Shown: piece by piece, positions 38,169-50,400 of the stretch
Numbering within the stretch: position 1 is the stretch's first letter
Layout: every line of letters begins with the position of its first letter
Source of the DNA: Stercorarius parasiticus
Lineage: Eukaryota; Chordata; Aves; Charadriiformes; Stercorariidae
Length of the DNA stretch: 64,000 bases
Direction: 5' to 3'
NCBI GenBank assembly: GCA_013396915.1
Contig: VWZL01002558.1
Span: 621,021-685,020 of the forward strand
Program-made: the position numbers and the translations under genes
The notes under the pieces: generated by a model
What the model was told of the DNA's origin: nothing
The model's database searches: none
Seen by the model: only the letters and a program-made list of their open reading frames with translations

Positions 38169-38237
38169 TTTTTCTAGAAATAAGGTTGAATTCCAGAGCT
38201 CTGCTTCAAAGCTGTGGAAGAGCTCCCCTAAGTTAGG

Positions 38238-38278
38238 GTGAAAACAAAACAAAAAAACAAACAAACAAACAAAAAAAT
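38238..38278. repeat. AAAC-rich simple repeat
   Basis: The run consists of A tracts interrupted by single C bases, including four AAAC units in a row. Low-complexity intronic sequence. Confidence 0.8.
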
Positions 38279-40363
38279 CACAAACAACCCCTTTTTTTCA
38301 GTCTTGAAGCACAACCTGGCTAAACTTTGTAAAAGCCTGGCCCAAAATCTGAAGTGTCCCCTCTACCAGGGGAGTGGAGCTGCAAGCCCCTGCCCGAATT
38401 TGGAGCTAGCTGCTTTTATCCAGCAGTTGTGGAGAACACATAAACCTTGTTGCAGGAGCTAGGCCAAGAAGCCAGACCTTGTCCCTGCCCCAACACGGCA
38501 CCAAAGGGAGAGGACTTCATTCCATTTGCTCCTTGGCACCTTCAAAACCTTTCTCTGTCTCCTCAAAAGAGTTCATGAAGAGCAAATGCACTGATTACTC
38601 CCCAGGACAGGAGATCCACAGCAGACCCCGTTGCACAAGGCAGCACCATCGACCTCCCAACCCCGAGAGGGTCGGCGCTAAACCAAGGGACTAGCGTCAC
38701 AGCCCTTCGGAAGAAATGTTCACGGGGTGCACCTAAGAAATTTTGCCTCTTCTCAGGTTTGGGAGGGACCAAATCTTCCCATGTTTTAACAGCACCGGAC
38801 AGGAACAAATTGTGTCCACTGTCTCTGAGGTGGGAAATGGATGCCATCACACACCACACCCAACGGTACTTTCTGGAGGAATTTGTGTTCTCTACAGGAG
38901 ATCATTTCACCCAGAAATCCCTCATAGTTATAGTTTATTTTGAAAAGAGAGAAGTGATTTGGTTTAAATACTTTCCCACCCCCGGACATAACAAGCAAGT
39001 AACTAAGAGAAGTAGAAGTCAGGTGTTTCAACATACTTCTTCAAAGAACAGCCAAAATGTGAAGATACTTTCAGGAGGCAAAACAGCATTAGCTGCTGCC
39101 AGCGGGAGATGCCTCTCTCAGTGGTATAACTCCTGCATAATTACATATTTCTTTCTTACCTAGCCGTTAAATGAATGCACTTGATGAGAAAATAAACCAC
39201 GTAGCACATAATGATACAAAATCCAACATAAAAACCTATGAAAAGTTATGAACTTTGCCCAAACCTTCCTCATGAGATTCATTACAGCTCTTCATTATAG
39301 TTAATCATTTTCAAGAGCAATATTTCATTTTAAGCGTAGATTTTCAATTTTTGTCTAATACCTGGTACACAAACCCAGCTGAAAGGGAACAGTACGGGAG
39401 TGTGATTTTTAAAGTCTTCTTTCAAGTTTTAGACTGCATCGGGGGAGTATCTGGTTCAGGGAACAAAGGAGGAAAAGGCACAGGGGGTAGACGGGAAGAC
39501 AAATACCCCTTTGAGTGTGGCACATGTTGCCATCAAAGAAAGCCAGCTATACCACATAGAAAACAAAGTCCAGAAATCCTGTGCCTAAAACTTAATTTTA
39601 TTTTTTTATTTGGAGCCTGCACAAGCTTACCGAGGAAAAGGATTCTGTCTGTGTAAGCCCTACAGCACAAAGACAATGCTCAGTGGTCCTAAATGTATTT
39701 GATTACGGATTTTGAAGCATCCTGCTTTGCTTCCAGACCAGGGGACGGCAAGGTTATCCCCGGGGAGGCTGCAGGAGCTGAGGGATCACGACTTACACCG
39801 GGCAGGGGCCAGCAGCAGCTCTCCTCCCCCTGGGCACCGCAGGAAAAAAGACACAGCTATTTACCAGATAAGGAAGCCGAGGGGATGCTGCTTCCTCTTC
39901 CTTCACTTGGGCAGTCTCCAGCTATATAGTAACTCACACTTCTCTGCTGGTATGCTCCACTGACTTTAATTATGACTTTATTTGCCTTTATACTCAAACA
40001 GGTTCAAGTTCGCCTTTATACTTCAACAGGTTCTGTTGAAGTAGGCAAAGGGGGGAAAAAAAGGGGAAAACCTTGGGTTTTGCCATACTGTGAAGGATGC
40101 TTTCAAACAAGCTAGGTTCCAAATCTCTCAGCCAGTGTATTTTTTTTAAATTATTATTATTTTTTTAAAAACGGCTACCATGCGTGTTCAGAAACTTTCA
40201 TTAAAGCGGTTTCATTAGACGAATTATAATCCTGCCATCCAACACTAACTGCATTTTATGAACCTTTGGTGGGGTTTCTGAACCAGCCTAATCATACACT
40301 TAGTGAAATATATTCAGGAATTTAAAAACAAGATGGTGCAGAATGAGGACAGGCATATCTTAC

Positions 40364-40426
40364 CTCAGCAGAGTTGGCTGAATTCTGGACACCAGCAAAT
40401 CCGTGTCCTCCAGCTGAATCAAAAAT
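40364..40426 (-). CDS. TIAM2: TIAM2 63-nt micro-exon between PHn-CC-Ex and RBD
   Basis: This small exon encodes 21 residues (codons 390-410), starting IFDSAGGHGF and ending SANSAE, flanked by acceptor TTTTTGATAG and a consensus-like donor GAG|GTAAGA. Phase is 0 on both sides and the length is a multiple of three, so it can be skipped without a frame change. The corresponding IFDSSGSHGF-type segment occurs at the same place in mammalian TIAM proteins as I remember them. The encoded peptide is Gly/Ser/Asn-rich with no fold visible, so it is likely a flexible linker. It sits between introns of 4.8 kb and 3.6 kb. Confidence 0.82.
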
Positions 40427-42153
40427 CTATCAAAAAAATTACAGATAAATAAATGGTTTAAACAAATAAACCCTTTATTTCTTACCTGTGTGAGGTAAAC
40501 TCTTTGAAATAATAAAAATGAAAACTAAACGAATAAATATATATCAACCTGCTAAACCCCAGGGATCTTTTTGTACTTTTATTGTTTAACACTACTTCTA
40601 GTCAAAATACAGAAACAAAAATCTTCCTCTATAAAGAAAATTTAAGCAAGTTCTCACTTTCAGGCTACGTGCGCGCTCACATTCAACTGTGTATAAAAGC
40701 ATTAATGTCCTCCTAGTGTTAGGTACAGCTACAAATCTCATAATGATTAAAAGGAACTATTTAAAGTCATCGTTGCTGTCTTCTAAAACTTCTTACCGTA
40801 TAGTTTTTCATCTCTTCTAACTGAGCAGTTCGCCTAACACTATCGATGGAAACTTTTAGCTCGGCTTTAGAGGCATACTTGACCCAACCCCCCCCACTAT
40901 TAAATAATGAAAAAAGCTGAATACTGTGTCGGCTTTGGAAGCGGTGAAAGCAGAAACTGAGACTTACATTCTCCCATCTGTTTTGAAAGCTTAACTACTA
41001 GTATCTCAAAAAGGTGTTAGGCTTATTAATGAAATTTGTAAAAATCCAATAAATGGCTCTGGGTACAAACAGGTATTTTGGTGATAAGGGCTGTATAAAC
41101 ACACAGATAGATCTGTACAGTTTATACATGACGTTGAGATTTGAAGGTAATAACATTACCCTTCCAAAGTGAAAATATAAATAGCAATTTTAACTCCTGC
41201 AGTCAACAAATCAGGACAATATTAAACATACATCTGAGGGGTTTTTGGTTTAGGTTTTTCTTTCTTCCCTCTTTTCTCTCTCTCTCTTTTTTTTTTTTTT
41301 AACAAACAACAGCCTTTCAGATAATCCAAGACAACAACAAGCTCTCTCTTAAAATTTCATATGAAATCTAGTTTCTGCCAGTGCAAATTAAGAGCACCAC
41401 TTCTGAACTTCCTCTTCCTTGTCTCACCCACAGACCTAATCAAAGTATTTTATTGTTTATGATTTCTCAAAACAGTTTATCATTTAGACACAAGAAAGCA
41501 GATAAGCATTTAAGAAACTGGGGATAATGTGAGCCTAGACAACCCCCATCTGCTACAGCGCAGTTTTATTAACTGATTTGTAAAAGACTGAGCCACTTCA
41601 TTAATGTTTACGAAAAGCCTCCCAGCATAGAAACTCTGAAACTGTTTTTTAATTAATACCAGAAAATTAAACTTAAGATAAAATACAAAACTTCTGGGAT
41701 ACAACTATGTTCAAGAACATACCATCTAATTTTGAAGCTAAGGTACGGCAGACTAAAACATACCAGCTCCAGTGAAATTAACTTTAAATCCAAGAAAGCA
41801 AGACATTTTTAACCTATTGTCCGACACAGACATCGGAGCACAACGAGCAGAGAAGCGAGCTCCGCTTCTCGGCTTAACCCAATTTCCCAGTGGGCTGAAA
41901 GAGATGGCAAGAAAGGCAGCCTCAGGCCTACTCTAATTTTGATATACAATATACAATTATGTGCATACACAGAAGTCTGAGCAAAGACATGGCTGCCTTG
42001 TTCAGCCACCTTCTAGGTTCATGGGTCAGTTTTCAATCCATGCCCTTAAAATTTCCTCACTTTTATGGGTATGATTCATAGCCCGGTCTTATTCATATGC
42101 AACACCCAGCATTTACATTTCCTTAATTTTATTGTAGGATGTTTAATTAAATA

Positions 42154-42169
42154 TCTCTCTCTCTCTCTC
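42154..42169. repeat. (TC)8 microsatellite
   Basis: A pure TC dinucleotide run follows TTAAATA in the intron between the micro-exon and the Ex exon. Confidence 0.9.
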
Positions 42170-43652
42170 AAATAAACACAAGAACCACAGCTCACGGATG
42201 AAAATGAACACATTTTTGGGCCAGCTGGTTCCAAGGTTTGGAATAAGGAGGGTGAGGAATGAGCTGGGGGGAACCTCTGCCTGCTCCAGGGCTCCCTCCT
42301 CCACACCTGGAAAAGCACTGGGAGGGCAGCAGAAGCCTCCTCTCCTTGCCATGGAAATAAGATTCCCCGTCCCCGAGCTCCACAGAATCCCCTTCACAGG
42401 CTATAAACCATATGGGAGGATGTATTACCCAGTCAAGAGAGTGCAAGGTATCAGCTCTGCTGGGAACAGAGCTAAGGGGCACAACGTCCCTTCCCTCAGG
42501 GCTCTTATTAATAGAGAAATAGAGATGCAGGACTCGCAGACTAGCTTCACCTGCTGGGGAACACAGGGGAAATTACATGAAAAGGACGACCCAGAGAAAA
42601 TGTCTCCTTCAGCTCCCTCTTTCATAAGACAGACTTGAGTTTTATTCTTATTCAGTTGCACCACGTAAACACATCTCGATCGATATGCTAAAATGCGTAA
42701 CAGTCACCCCAAGAAGCTTCATCCCAGCGTAACACACAGATAAATATTTACCTATTAAAAATACAAACCACTAGACTAGAAAATCCTGACGTGTTATTTT
42801 GCAACATCAAATCTGTTGCATCAGCTCTGGGACTATTGCAGTGTGTATACAGACATGCACGATTAGCTGATTTTCAAGTGCTGATCGTAGAATTTTGACT
42901 AATAAAATCAAAATACAAGGGCCAGGGAACAGCAGGAACAAAGTCACCTAATGAATGACGCACAAAAATACTGTTTTGCAGGAGAAACAGCAGACATGGC
43001 AGAAGCTAGTGAAAACAGTGATGTTCTGAGGGTGGGTGCACCTCTACGCCTTCCTCACTGTCAAGGAAGTGCCTCTGCTGTTGTTTACCTTTTTTTCAGG
43101 GAGAAGGCAGCAAACTTTTGTTTCACATTTACTTGCATTTTGATTGAGAAAATACAGACTCCAGAATTGTGGGGTTTAAACTAAACGCGTGCATGGGCCA
43201 CCAGTTTCACCCAGAGAAAATGACCCTGTGAGATGCTGCGGCTTCATTAGCTTCATTAGCAAGGCAGCCCTTCAGTGGGAGAACGCAGGAGCACCCAGCC
43301 TGCCCCACCACATCGAACCTGCCTTCAGCTGGTGTCAACTGGCACAGCTTTATTCGACGGCTGTCTGGACCAGCAGCTGGCCTCGTGTGTGACAGTGGTC
43401 TTCCCCTCTTGGCTAAAACGTACTTCCAAGCAGGACGTGCTGCTTTGAGAGGCCATGCCAATCTGTCTGTGCAGAAGTCTCTCCTCTTTTTTCCTTGAGG
43501 ACTCACCCGTGTTACCTTAACATTAAATCGCAGCGGTACTTCAGAGTCCCAGGCATAAGCCAGCACAACACTGTGTTAAGGACCGTGCACACAGGCTACC
43601 TCCAAAGAAACTCTACTTCCAAACAGTCTGCAATATGCCAGAAGGCAAGTAT

Positions 43653-43735
43653 TCACAGAATCATAGAATGATTTAGGCTGGAAGGGACCTTAGAGATCAC
43701 CTAGTTCCAATATCCCTGGCCATGGTCTTGTGCTG
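43653..43735 (-). mobile_element. CR1 LINE 3' end, short fragment
   Basis: The plus strand reads AGAATCATAGAATGATTTAGG, then CTGGAAGGGACCTTAGAGATC and CCTAGTTCCAA, the reverse complement of the last 80 bases of CR1. The element therefore reads on the minus strand. Only the 3' untranslated end remains. Confidence 0.9.
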
Positions 43736-43984
43736 CTGATAACAAAATAACCCACTGGGTCAAAACCTCTCATTCACCAATCTTATTTATTGCAAAGAAA
43801 CCTAGAATTCAATATATAGTCTTCACGAGTGATGCTCGCATTGCAAGTCTGCCATGTCTACTGAAACTGTGAATGCAAATTTGATGGACAGACGTCTCCT
43901 ACCCCATGCACCAACAGCACCTTTGTAGGATGAGCCCCAGCAGAAACAAGCCCTTCTATGCTATCCCCAGCAAATAAGATCTAC

Positions 43985-44131
43985 CTGAGTTATGGAAGGT
44001 CGCTTTTCTTTTCCTTTTCTCGCCAATGTGTCCAGTCCTTTCAGCGAAGAAAATAAACCCTTCTTATTTCGGACTCTTTGTGACAGAGAAAGGGTACGTT
44101 TCCTGAGAGCAGCTTCATCCCTGGAGCAGAT
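43985..44131 (-). CDS. TIAM2: TIAM2 exon: Ex subdomain and basic linker
   Basis: The exon has 147 nt, phase 0 to phase 0, codons 341-389. The acceptor is GTTTAAATAG, with an A-rich stretch near the AG, and the donor is CAG|GTAGAT. It begins ICSRDEAALRKRTLSL and ends GKEKRPSITQ. It contains a conserved KKGLFSSLKGLDTLARKG segment rich in Lys/Arg. In TIAM proteins this forms the Ex extension of PHn-CC-Ex and the linker toward the RBD. A second AG 14 nt into the exon (GCTCCAG) was not chosen because it would remove conserved residues and shift the frame. Confidence 0.9.
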
Positions 44132-45359
44132 CTATTTAAACACAGAGACAGGCCTTCCTATATCACTTTCATAAGAGCAAAATATTGACAGTTATTTCAA
44201 CTTGAGGCATCAAATGGTAGTTACTTCAGCTGACCGCAATGTAATATGCCAAGGTGCAAGGACAGTATTTTAAACTTTCAGGGGTGATACTTGTTTTGGT
44301 ATTCCAATGGCGTGATAGCGTAGTTTTTTTGTCATGGGGCAAAATTAGAAGGTCATAGGAAGGGAAGAATTGAGAAAACATTGCTCTGTACAACAAAAGA
44401 AGTTAATGAAATGACTCCAAAGAAGAATGATAACCTGTCATTCAGATATGAAATTGCTAGAGGAAGAAAGACTCAAAATTGCCAAACGTAGGAGATAAAC
44501 GTGCTATGGCATTGAGTTATTAACAAGCAATGACATAAACCACAAAGATAAAAACAGTGGCAGAGAGAAACTCATTCCCTGACGGGACTTTCAGGACTGC
44601 TATTCAGATTGACTTCTCATGCAGCAAATGTGGTCCACCCCTCTCTGCCAAGATCAGCCTTCACAGCCCTGCCAAGGTTAAAGAGCAGAGGCAAACCTGC
44701 TACTGCCATACTTCACTTAAAGCTGACAGGGTGACAACAGCTTACAGCAGCTGTGGATGTCTCTCATTCTTTGCAAACACAGGCCACAGTTCTGAAAAAG
44801 TGACTTATAATTTTGGATTCGCTCTAGTTTTAGCCTATTCTAAACATACTTCCTCTCTGGGAGGGTGTCAAACTGTTTCTGAAAAACAGAGCCATCTAGG
44901 ACCCCCAGAAGAGATCAACTCTGCCCACGGGAACCTGAATCACTTTTGGAAATTCCAGTGTTAGGTTCTTTTCACCCCAAGTGACTTAGCTCCTATACAC
45001 TTTAAACTCTGAACTCAGTGGAGGTGAAATCACAGTGACAAAATTTCAACACAATAACTCATCTAAATCTGAAGAATATTTTTGTTTGTTTCTTTTTTTG
45101 TATATAGGTCCAAAGTACCCAATTCTGGAGTCCCCCCCAAAAAAGTCATGGCCTTTGCATGGTTTCAAAGTATGTGTCTGTGGAAGAAAATCTTTTTTTG
45201 CAGTCAAGGAACAGGCAGAAAGGGTGAGAGGGGCACAGGGCTGTCTCAGCCAGTGTGTGTGGGTGCAGCCATGTTTTATCCCAGCACAATTCCACATCTA
45301 AGTACAATATTAATGATGTCTTTGTGTAACGCACCCGTGAAAAGTGCATTTGAACTTAC

Positions 45360-45545
45360 CAGTGCATGGAAGGATGAGACGGAGAAAATGCCGAGCCGCC
45401 CCAGTGCCAATTTTGAAGGACGACTAGCAGCAGCCAAAAGGCTCTTTGGGTTTGGGAGCTCCCCACCTTGCAGACTGGCTAGGTAACATCGCATTCGGAA
45501 AAGGTCCATGTTAAACTTTTCCAGGTTCTGTTCCCATTGCTGGAT
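45360..45545 (-). CDS. TIAM2: TIAM2 exon: coiled-coil (CC) subdomain
   Basis: The exon has 186 nt, phase 0 to phase 0, codons 279-340. The acceptor ATTTAAACAG precedes [11 protein letters not shown] and the donor is CTG|GTAAGT after SSFHAL. It encodes the second part of the CC hairpin ([19 protein letters not shown]) and the conserved [19 protein letters not shown] loop. In the family this module binds partners such as Par3, spinophilin, JIP2 and IRSp53, coupling Rac activation to particular scaffolds. It lies after a 10.3-kb intron and 1.2 kb before the next exon. Confidence 0.93.
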
Positions 45546-48500
45546 CTGTTTAAATATAAAAAGGGACAATTAAAAGGGGAAAAATGTCTTTGTGGGCTGC
45601 ATTGAAAATTCGAGCTCTTCCACAAGCCCATAGTAAATTACTTTCATCTGGTGGTATATGGATTAGATTAGTTATTCCCTGCCAAAACACATTCAGTCAT
45701 ATTGTGTTACATCAACCCAAAAGATGGCTTGAAATAAAACAAAGCTGGTGGTCTTAAATGCATACTGACAAGACGAACATACCATGAACTTCGGGTAGTT
45801 TGATAGCCACAAAAGCAGTTACATAAAAACACAGCCCTGTGGTTCATGAAGGCTTTTTTTTTTCCCCCCTTCCTCCTCTCTCTCTCTTTTTGGAGATTAG
45901 TTTTGTTTCCTTCATTTTCATGATCTTAGATTGTACAGCTGGCTGGCTGAAAGCAAAGCTGCATAGCTACACTAACGCAAGTGAAGTAGCTCCACTGATA
46001 GGTCCTGCTCATTCTTCACTATCGTCCTATGGCCCCTCTACCTGTAAACAGGAGACAATACTGGCAACACATGCGTGTGCGGTTCTTTGGCGGACTAATA
46101 GCTTAAGACATGCTTATGCTCAGGCAGACTGCAAAAATGAGCTATATATGCCCAAAAGCAAGAATATATACATACCCTTCACGCAATTTTTAAACCTACC
46201 TAACACAGGTACACATAGATGTAACAGACAGCTTAATCCAGTTTCAACGTAAAATTAGGAAAGTGAAGAGACTCAAATATTTAGTAGACAAAAAGAGTTC
46301 CAAATCAAGACTCAAATGACAGATTTTAAGTATTTGTGTAGATACACACTTATCTACACAAACACATTCTTATGCATAAAAGTCAAATTTTACTTTTCAT
46401 TTCCCCAACTTACAGATTGGTAGTTGCAGCTAAAATCTGCCCCACAGTGTACGATAGACATTGATACTGATAAATAGTACAAATAAAAAGGCAGATGTGT
46501 TTAACAGAGTTGGCACATTCACACATGGGAAGGCAGAAAAGGCACAGCCATTAGGCTAATGCACACTAAGTTCACGTACTGAAGATTGTTAAAATTCCCT
46601 GACAATGTTGATCTTCCGATATCAGCTCCAATCACTGCATGTTGGTGTTCAACAGGTGGTTTGGGGCTGCAGAGAAAGTTCATCAAGTTTTCTCCAACGT
46701 GCATTGCCTTCATGCCTTTCGCTGGCACACCCTGCCTGTCCCCGTGCCCACAGGACGTTATCACCTCACACTGCGATTAACCAAGGTTGGGACAAGCATC
46801 TTTTATGACTCAGAAAACAGGCTGATAAATATAATAAAACTCTCAGGTGAGCTATGACCCGCAGGCTCATCTAGAAGCAAAATCAGTTCAGTTTCCTTAT
46901 AATACTGCCAAATATCACAAGAACTAAACAAGTATCTTGCCTCTTACTTTCAACAATGAAGCAGCGAGCAGTGAAAGGGTGAAAAAGGTCCTGTTAACAA
47001 AACGCTGCTAAGTCTTGTACTACAACTGAGACCCTACCTATTCTGGCTTCCTGACACACATGCTCACAAATCATGGCATCAGTTATGACTATACTTTTGG
47101 AAGTAAGACGTAATCTTATTCGGCAGGAAGGTGAATAAAGGGAAGACAAAATCTTGTACATCTGCGAATGCAAAATTATAATTTACAGTCCACTTAAAAA
47201 AAATCTTTCAAGGAATGACTATTAAAAGCAAATGACAGCATTTACAAAAGCTTATCACGAGGCACAAAAGTCCAGAGAAAAAGGTCGGAGATACACACAT
47301 AACAAAGATGCCTCATCTCATCTCTCACCACAGACATTCATAACATGCATCCTTTGTGCCCTAGAAAGAATAATCATTTTTTTTCTTGGGTTTATTTGAT
47401 CATTGCCCTTTACTTTGCATTCTTTGTGCCCTCAGACACTCCTCACAGAGCGTTTTTCTGCTTGCCAGTACTTTACGCATGAGACAACTCCAAGAGGAGG
47501 TTTTGTGATGAGCTCTTTCTCTGTGTCGACACAAAACTAGAACGAAAACATGGTTGTCAGCTCTTCACAAAGCCAAAAGCTACAAGCTCAGGTGAAGTCT
47601 TTCCCTTTGGGATGACACCTCCATGGGCACGGAGCTAGGCCAACTTTGAACAGCTCGGGAACAGAGCAAGGCTTGTTCTGGGCACTGCTGGAGTGGAGCA
47701 TCCTGTCCCCACTGAGCAGGAGCTGAACACAGGCGTCCTTGTGTTTCTGAGGCCTTCTTCAAAATCCCCGTTAAACAAATGTACTAAATTGTATTTTAAA
47801 ATAAAGATAATTTAAGAAGGTGGAGTGGGGTACAACATGAGGACATTCTGAAGAAATAATTAAATTACGTTGTTTATCAGTCACACAGGATGCCAGCTAA
47901 TCAGCTCCAAAAGCGTCAGTAATCACAATGTTACATTTAATGGCATTAGCAAAAGCTGTAGGCAGGGAATTTCTGGGATTGTCTTGTAGTCTTATCAAAA
48001 CCAGGGATGTCTGGAACCAATTGGAGACCACGAACCAATACCAGCTGCTATTTGTCTAAGCCTTTTAAACTATGATAATTCTTCCTAAAGATTTATATTC
48101 TTGAAGACTAAACGGGGGAAGCACACAAATACAAAAGCAACAACTTCAAAGCGCAGTATGACCTGGTCCATGAAGTTAATTTACAGCCTGCAGACGAGCT
48201 GCTGCGATCCTTATTCTGCTATTGTGTGAGGCAAATCTCTGCCCCACGTGGGAGGACTGCCTGAAAGACGGCTCAAGGACTTAACTTCATCGTGCCCCGA
48301 CAAAACGGCCCTTTCAAAATCTGCTTGAAAGCAAAGGGGAAAAAGTGGATGCACCAGACAAGCCATGAGAGCGGGAATGGGTGACAAAGGCTAACAGCAG
48401 CACGAAGCGAGTCTGCAAGGAGATAAGAGATACGGCCCGACGCGTGGCATGCCAAAACAAGGGAGCACATGGGAGCAGCTCAGCTGTTGTGCTTGCCTTG

Positions 48501-50298
48501 CACCGCCGGCTACAGCGCCTGGGGCATCCAAAACCACCCTCTCTCAGTCACCTCCATGTGAATTTCTAGGAAAAGCAAGAAAGGCTTTTCCCAGAGGAAA
48601 GGGAGGATGTCATTCTCAGTACAGGCAAATGTTAGGCAAGGATTTCTGGGTTTAGTGGCAGCAGGAGAGAGGCTGGGAGAAAGGCAAGGAGAGCCCACCC
48701 AAATAAATGTATTCAGCCTAACAGGATCTCTGTGAGGTAGAGAGAAAAAGGAGGCTGTGGCAGAAAGAAAGGAGTAAAACTTGGGAAGCCGCAAGAATTA
48801 GGGCCATGAATTATTTAGCCTTGGCCACCAGGAGAGCTCATGCAAGGAAGCCTGGTGCGGGGACAAGACAGTAATTATGTGGGGAATGCTAAGTGACACA
48901 ATGAGCTTTTGCATCAGAGATGTAATTCGGGAATGAGTTTTTAAGAGTTAACATACAAAGGAACACCAGCACGGTACTTTTGGCAGTACTTTAGCAGTAA
49001 TGATCATTTTCAGAACACAAATAGCCAGTTCTCCTCCAGGCTAGTGAAAAATCAATTCAGACACTAAGAAAAAATTGTAAATTAATTACACTTTAAATGA
49101 CACAAACACATGTGCTAAAGGAAGATGCTCAAAAGGTGGTCTCTGTTAATTCAATAACCCTGCTACGTTTTCCATAGGTAAACTCTAAAATGGGAGCTTG
49201 GGAAAGGGAAGGTAAATACATTCAGACCAGAAAATATGGACCAGTGGTGACGTGGGGATGCATAGTCCTATGTGCTATACAGTCCACTCTGCAGGTGACG
49301 TTTCTCATGGCACCCTCCACTTGAACATGCTTAGGGTTTGCAGACTGTAAAAGGGAGGGCCCCAATAGTCCCCCTGAAGGCAGTGCCAGCAGGGTGGCTC
49401 AGGGAGGGTCCCTGTTCCTTGCACTTCTGACAGTAGGGTGCAAACAGCATCTTTTGGGGGTTGGGGAAGGACTGTCTCATTTGCAAACACCTGCTCTGTA
49501 CAGACTAAGAGAGCTCAGTGCAGTAAAACCCAAATGAGTATGTGAATGGCAGAAAGCAGTGCCAGAAATTACACCATATCAACTCGAGGTAGTAATACTT
49601 GAAGGACCTAGAGAAGAAACGTCTTTGACAGCTCACCTGATAACAAAATACCGGTTTTCCACTTGGTGCTTATTTAAGGCAGCACAAAAGAAAAGATGCA
49701 CAGGGAGGAGAGACTTCTCTCAGTGCTTAAGCCTTTAAAACTGATTGGTTTAATAAAACTTCTAATACCATACAGAAACATGAGCTCCTCGCTGACACGA
49801 TTCACTATCTGTAGCAGTAAAAAATTCAGAATTTTCCCCTACACACATCTTCTGCCCAGATGGAAAGCGTCTCTCTGAGCTGATGTAGGGAACTCTACGG
49901 ATTTAAAAAACTTCTGCTGCTGCTTCATATGAACAGCTTTTCAACCACATTACAAACAACACCAAACTCTTTGCATTCCAGTCCCTGGTTCTCAGACACA
50001 ATTCATATTGTACCCATCTGGATAAATGAGTCACTTGGTTTCTGGGGACAAGGCAAATATTTTTATTGTCATTACTTCCTAAAGAGAACTCAAGCAAAAA
50101 CATCACTCTCCCAGAGATTCCATTACTTTAAAGGGCACTACAGAGATACTGTCATAACTTTTAGCTGAAAGAAGTAAAAAAGGGAGCATAGTAGAGTACA
50201 ACAATGATGAGCAGTTAGCAATACCCTTTATTCCTCATTCTGCCTAATGACTTACAGAAAGGTTAAGAAAACTTCCTGAAATTAAAAAAAAAAATAGA

Positions 50299-50400
50299 TT
50301 TTTTTTTTTTTTTTTTTTTTTTAATAAATACAATTTTTCTCTCTTTTTTTGAGCTTTTTTTTTTTTTTTTTTTTTTTAAGTAAATGCAATCTTTCTCCTT
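50299..50400. repeat. Duplicated poly-T block
   Basis: A T24 run (50299-50322) is followed by AATAAATACAATTTTTCT. A T23 run (50355-50377) is followed by AAGTAAATGCAATCTTTCT. The two halves are related by a tandem duplication of about 56 bases. On the minus strand the runs are poly-A. Confidence 0.9.

Larger units (their letters stand above)
32664..43984 (-). other. TIAM2: TIAM2 introns between the Ex, micro-exon and RBD exons
   Basis: The introns 32664-35347, 35516-40363 and 40427-43984 make up this span together with the exons at 35348-35515 and 40364-40426. They contain an ATA repeat (38146-38168), an AAAC-rich run (38238-38278), a hairpin with an adjacent short tandem duplication (39983-40043), a TC run near 42154-42169 and a CR1 fragment at 43653-43735. 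No second gene was recognised. Confidence 0.75.

Noticed and set aside
42198..42638. 146-codon plus-strand frame, with long minus-strand frames over it
   Set aside because: No domain or family resemblance was seen; locally GC-rich DNA explains the open frames on both strands.
46519..46857. Cluster of 60-80-codon frames on both strands, considered as a processed pseudogene
   Set aside because: No poly-A tail, target duplication or recognisable protein similarity was found.
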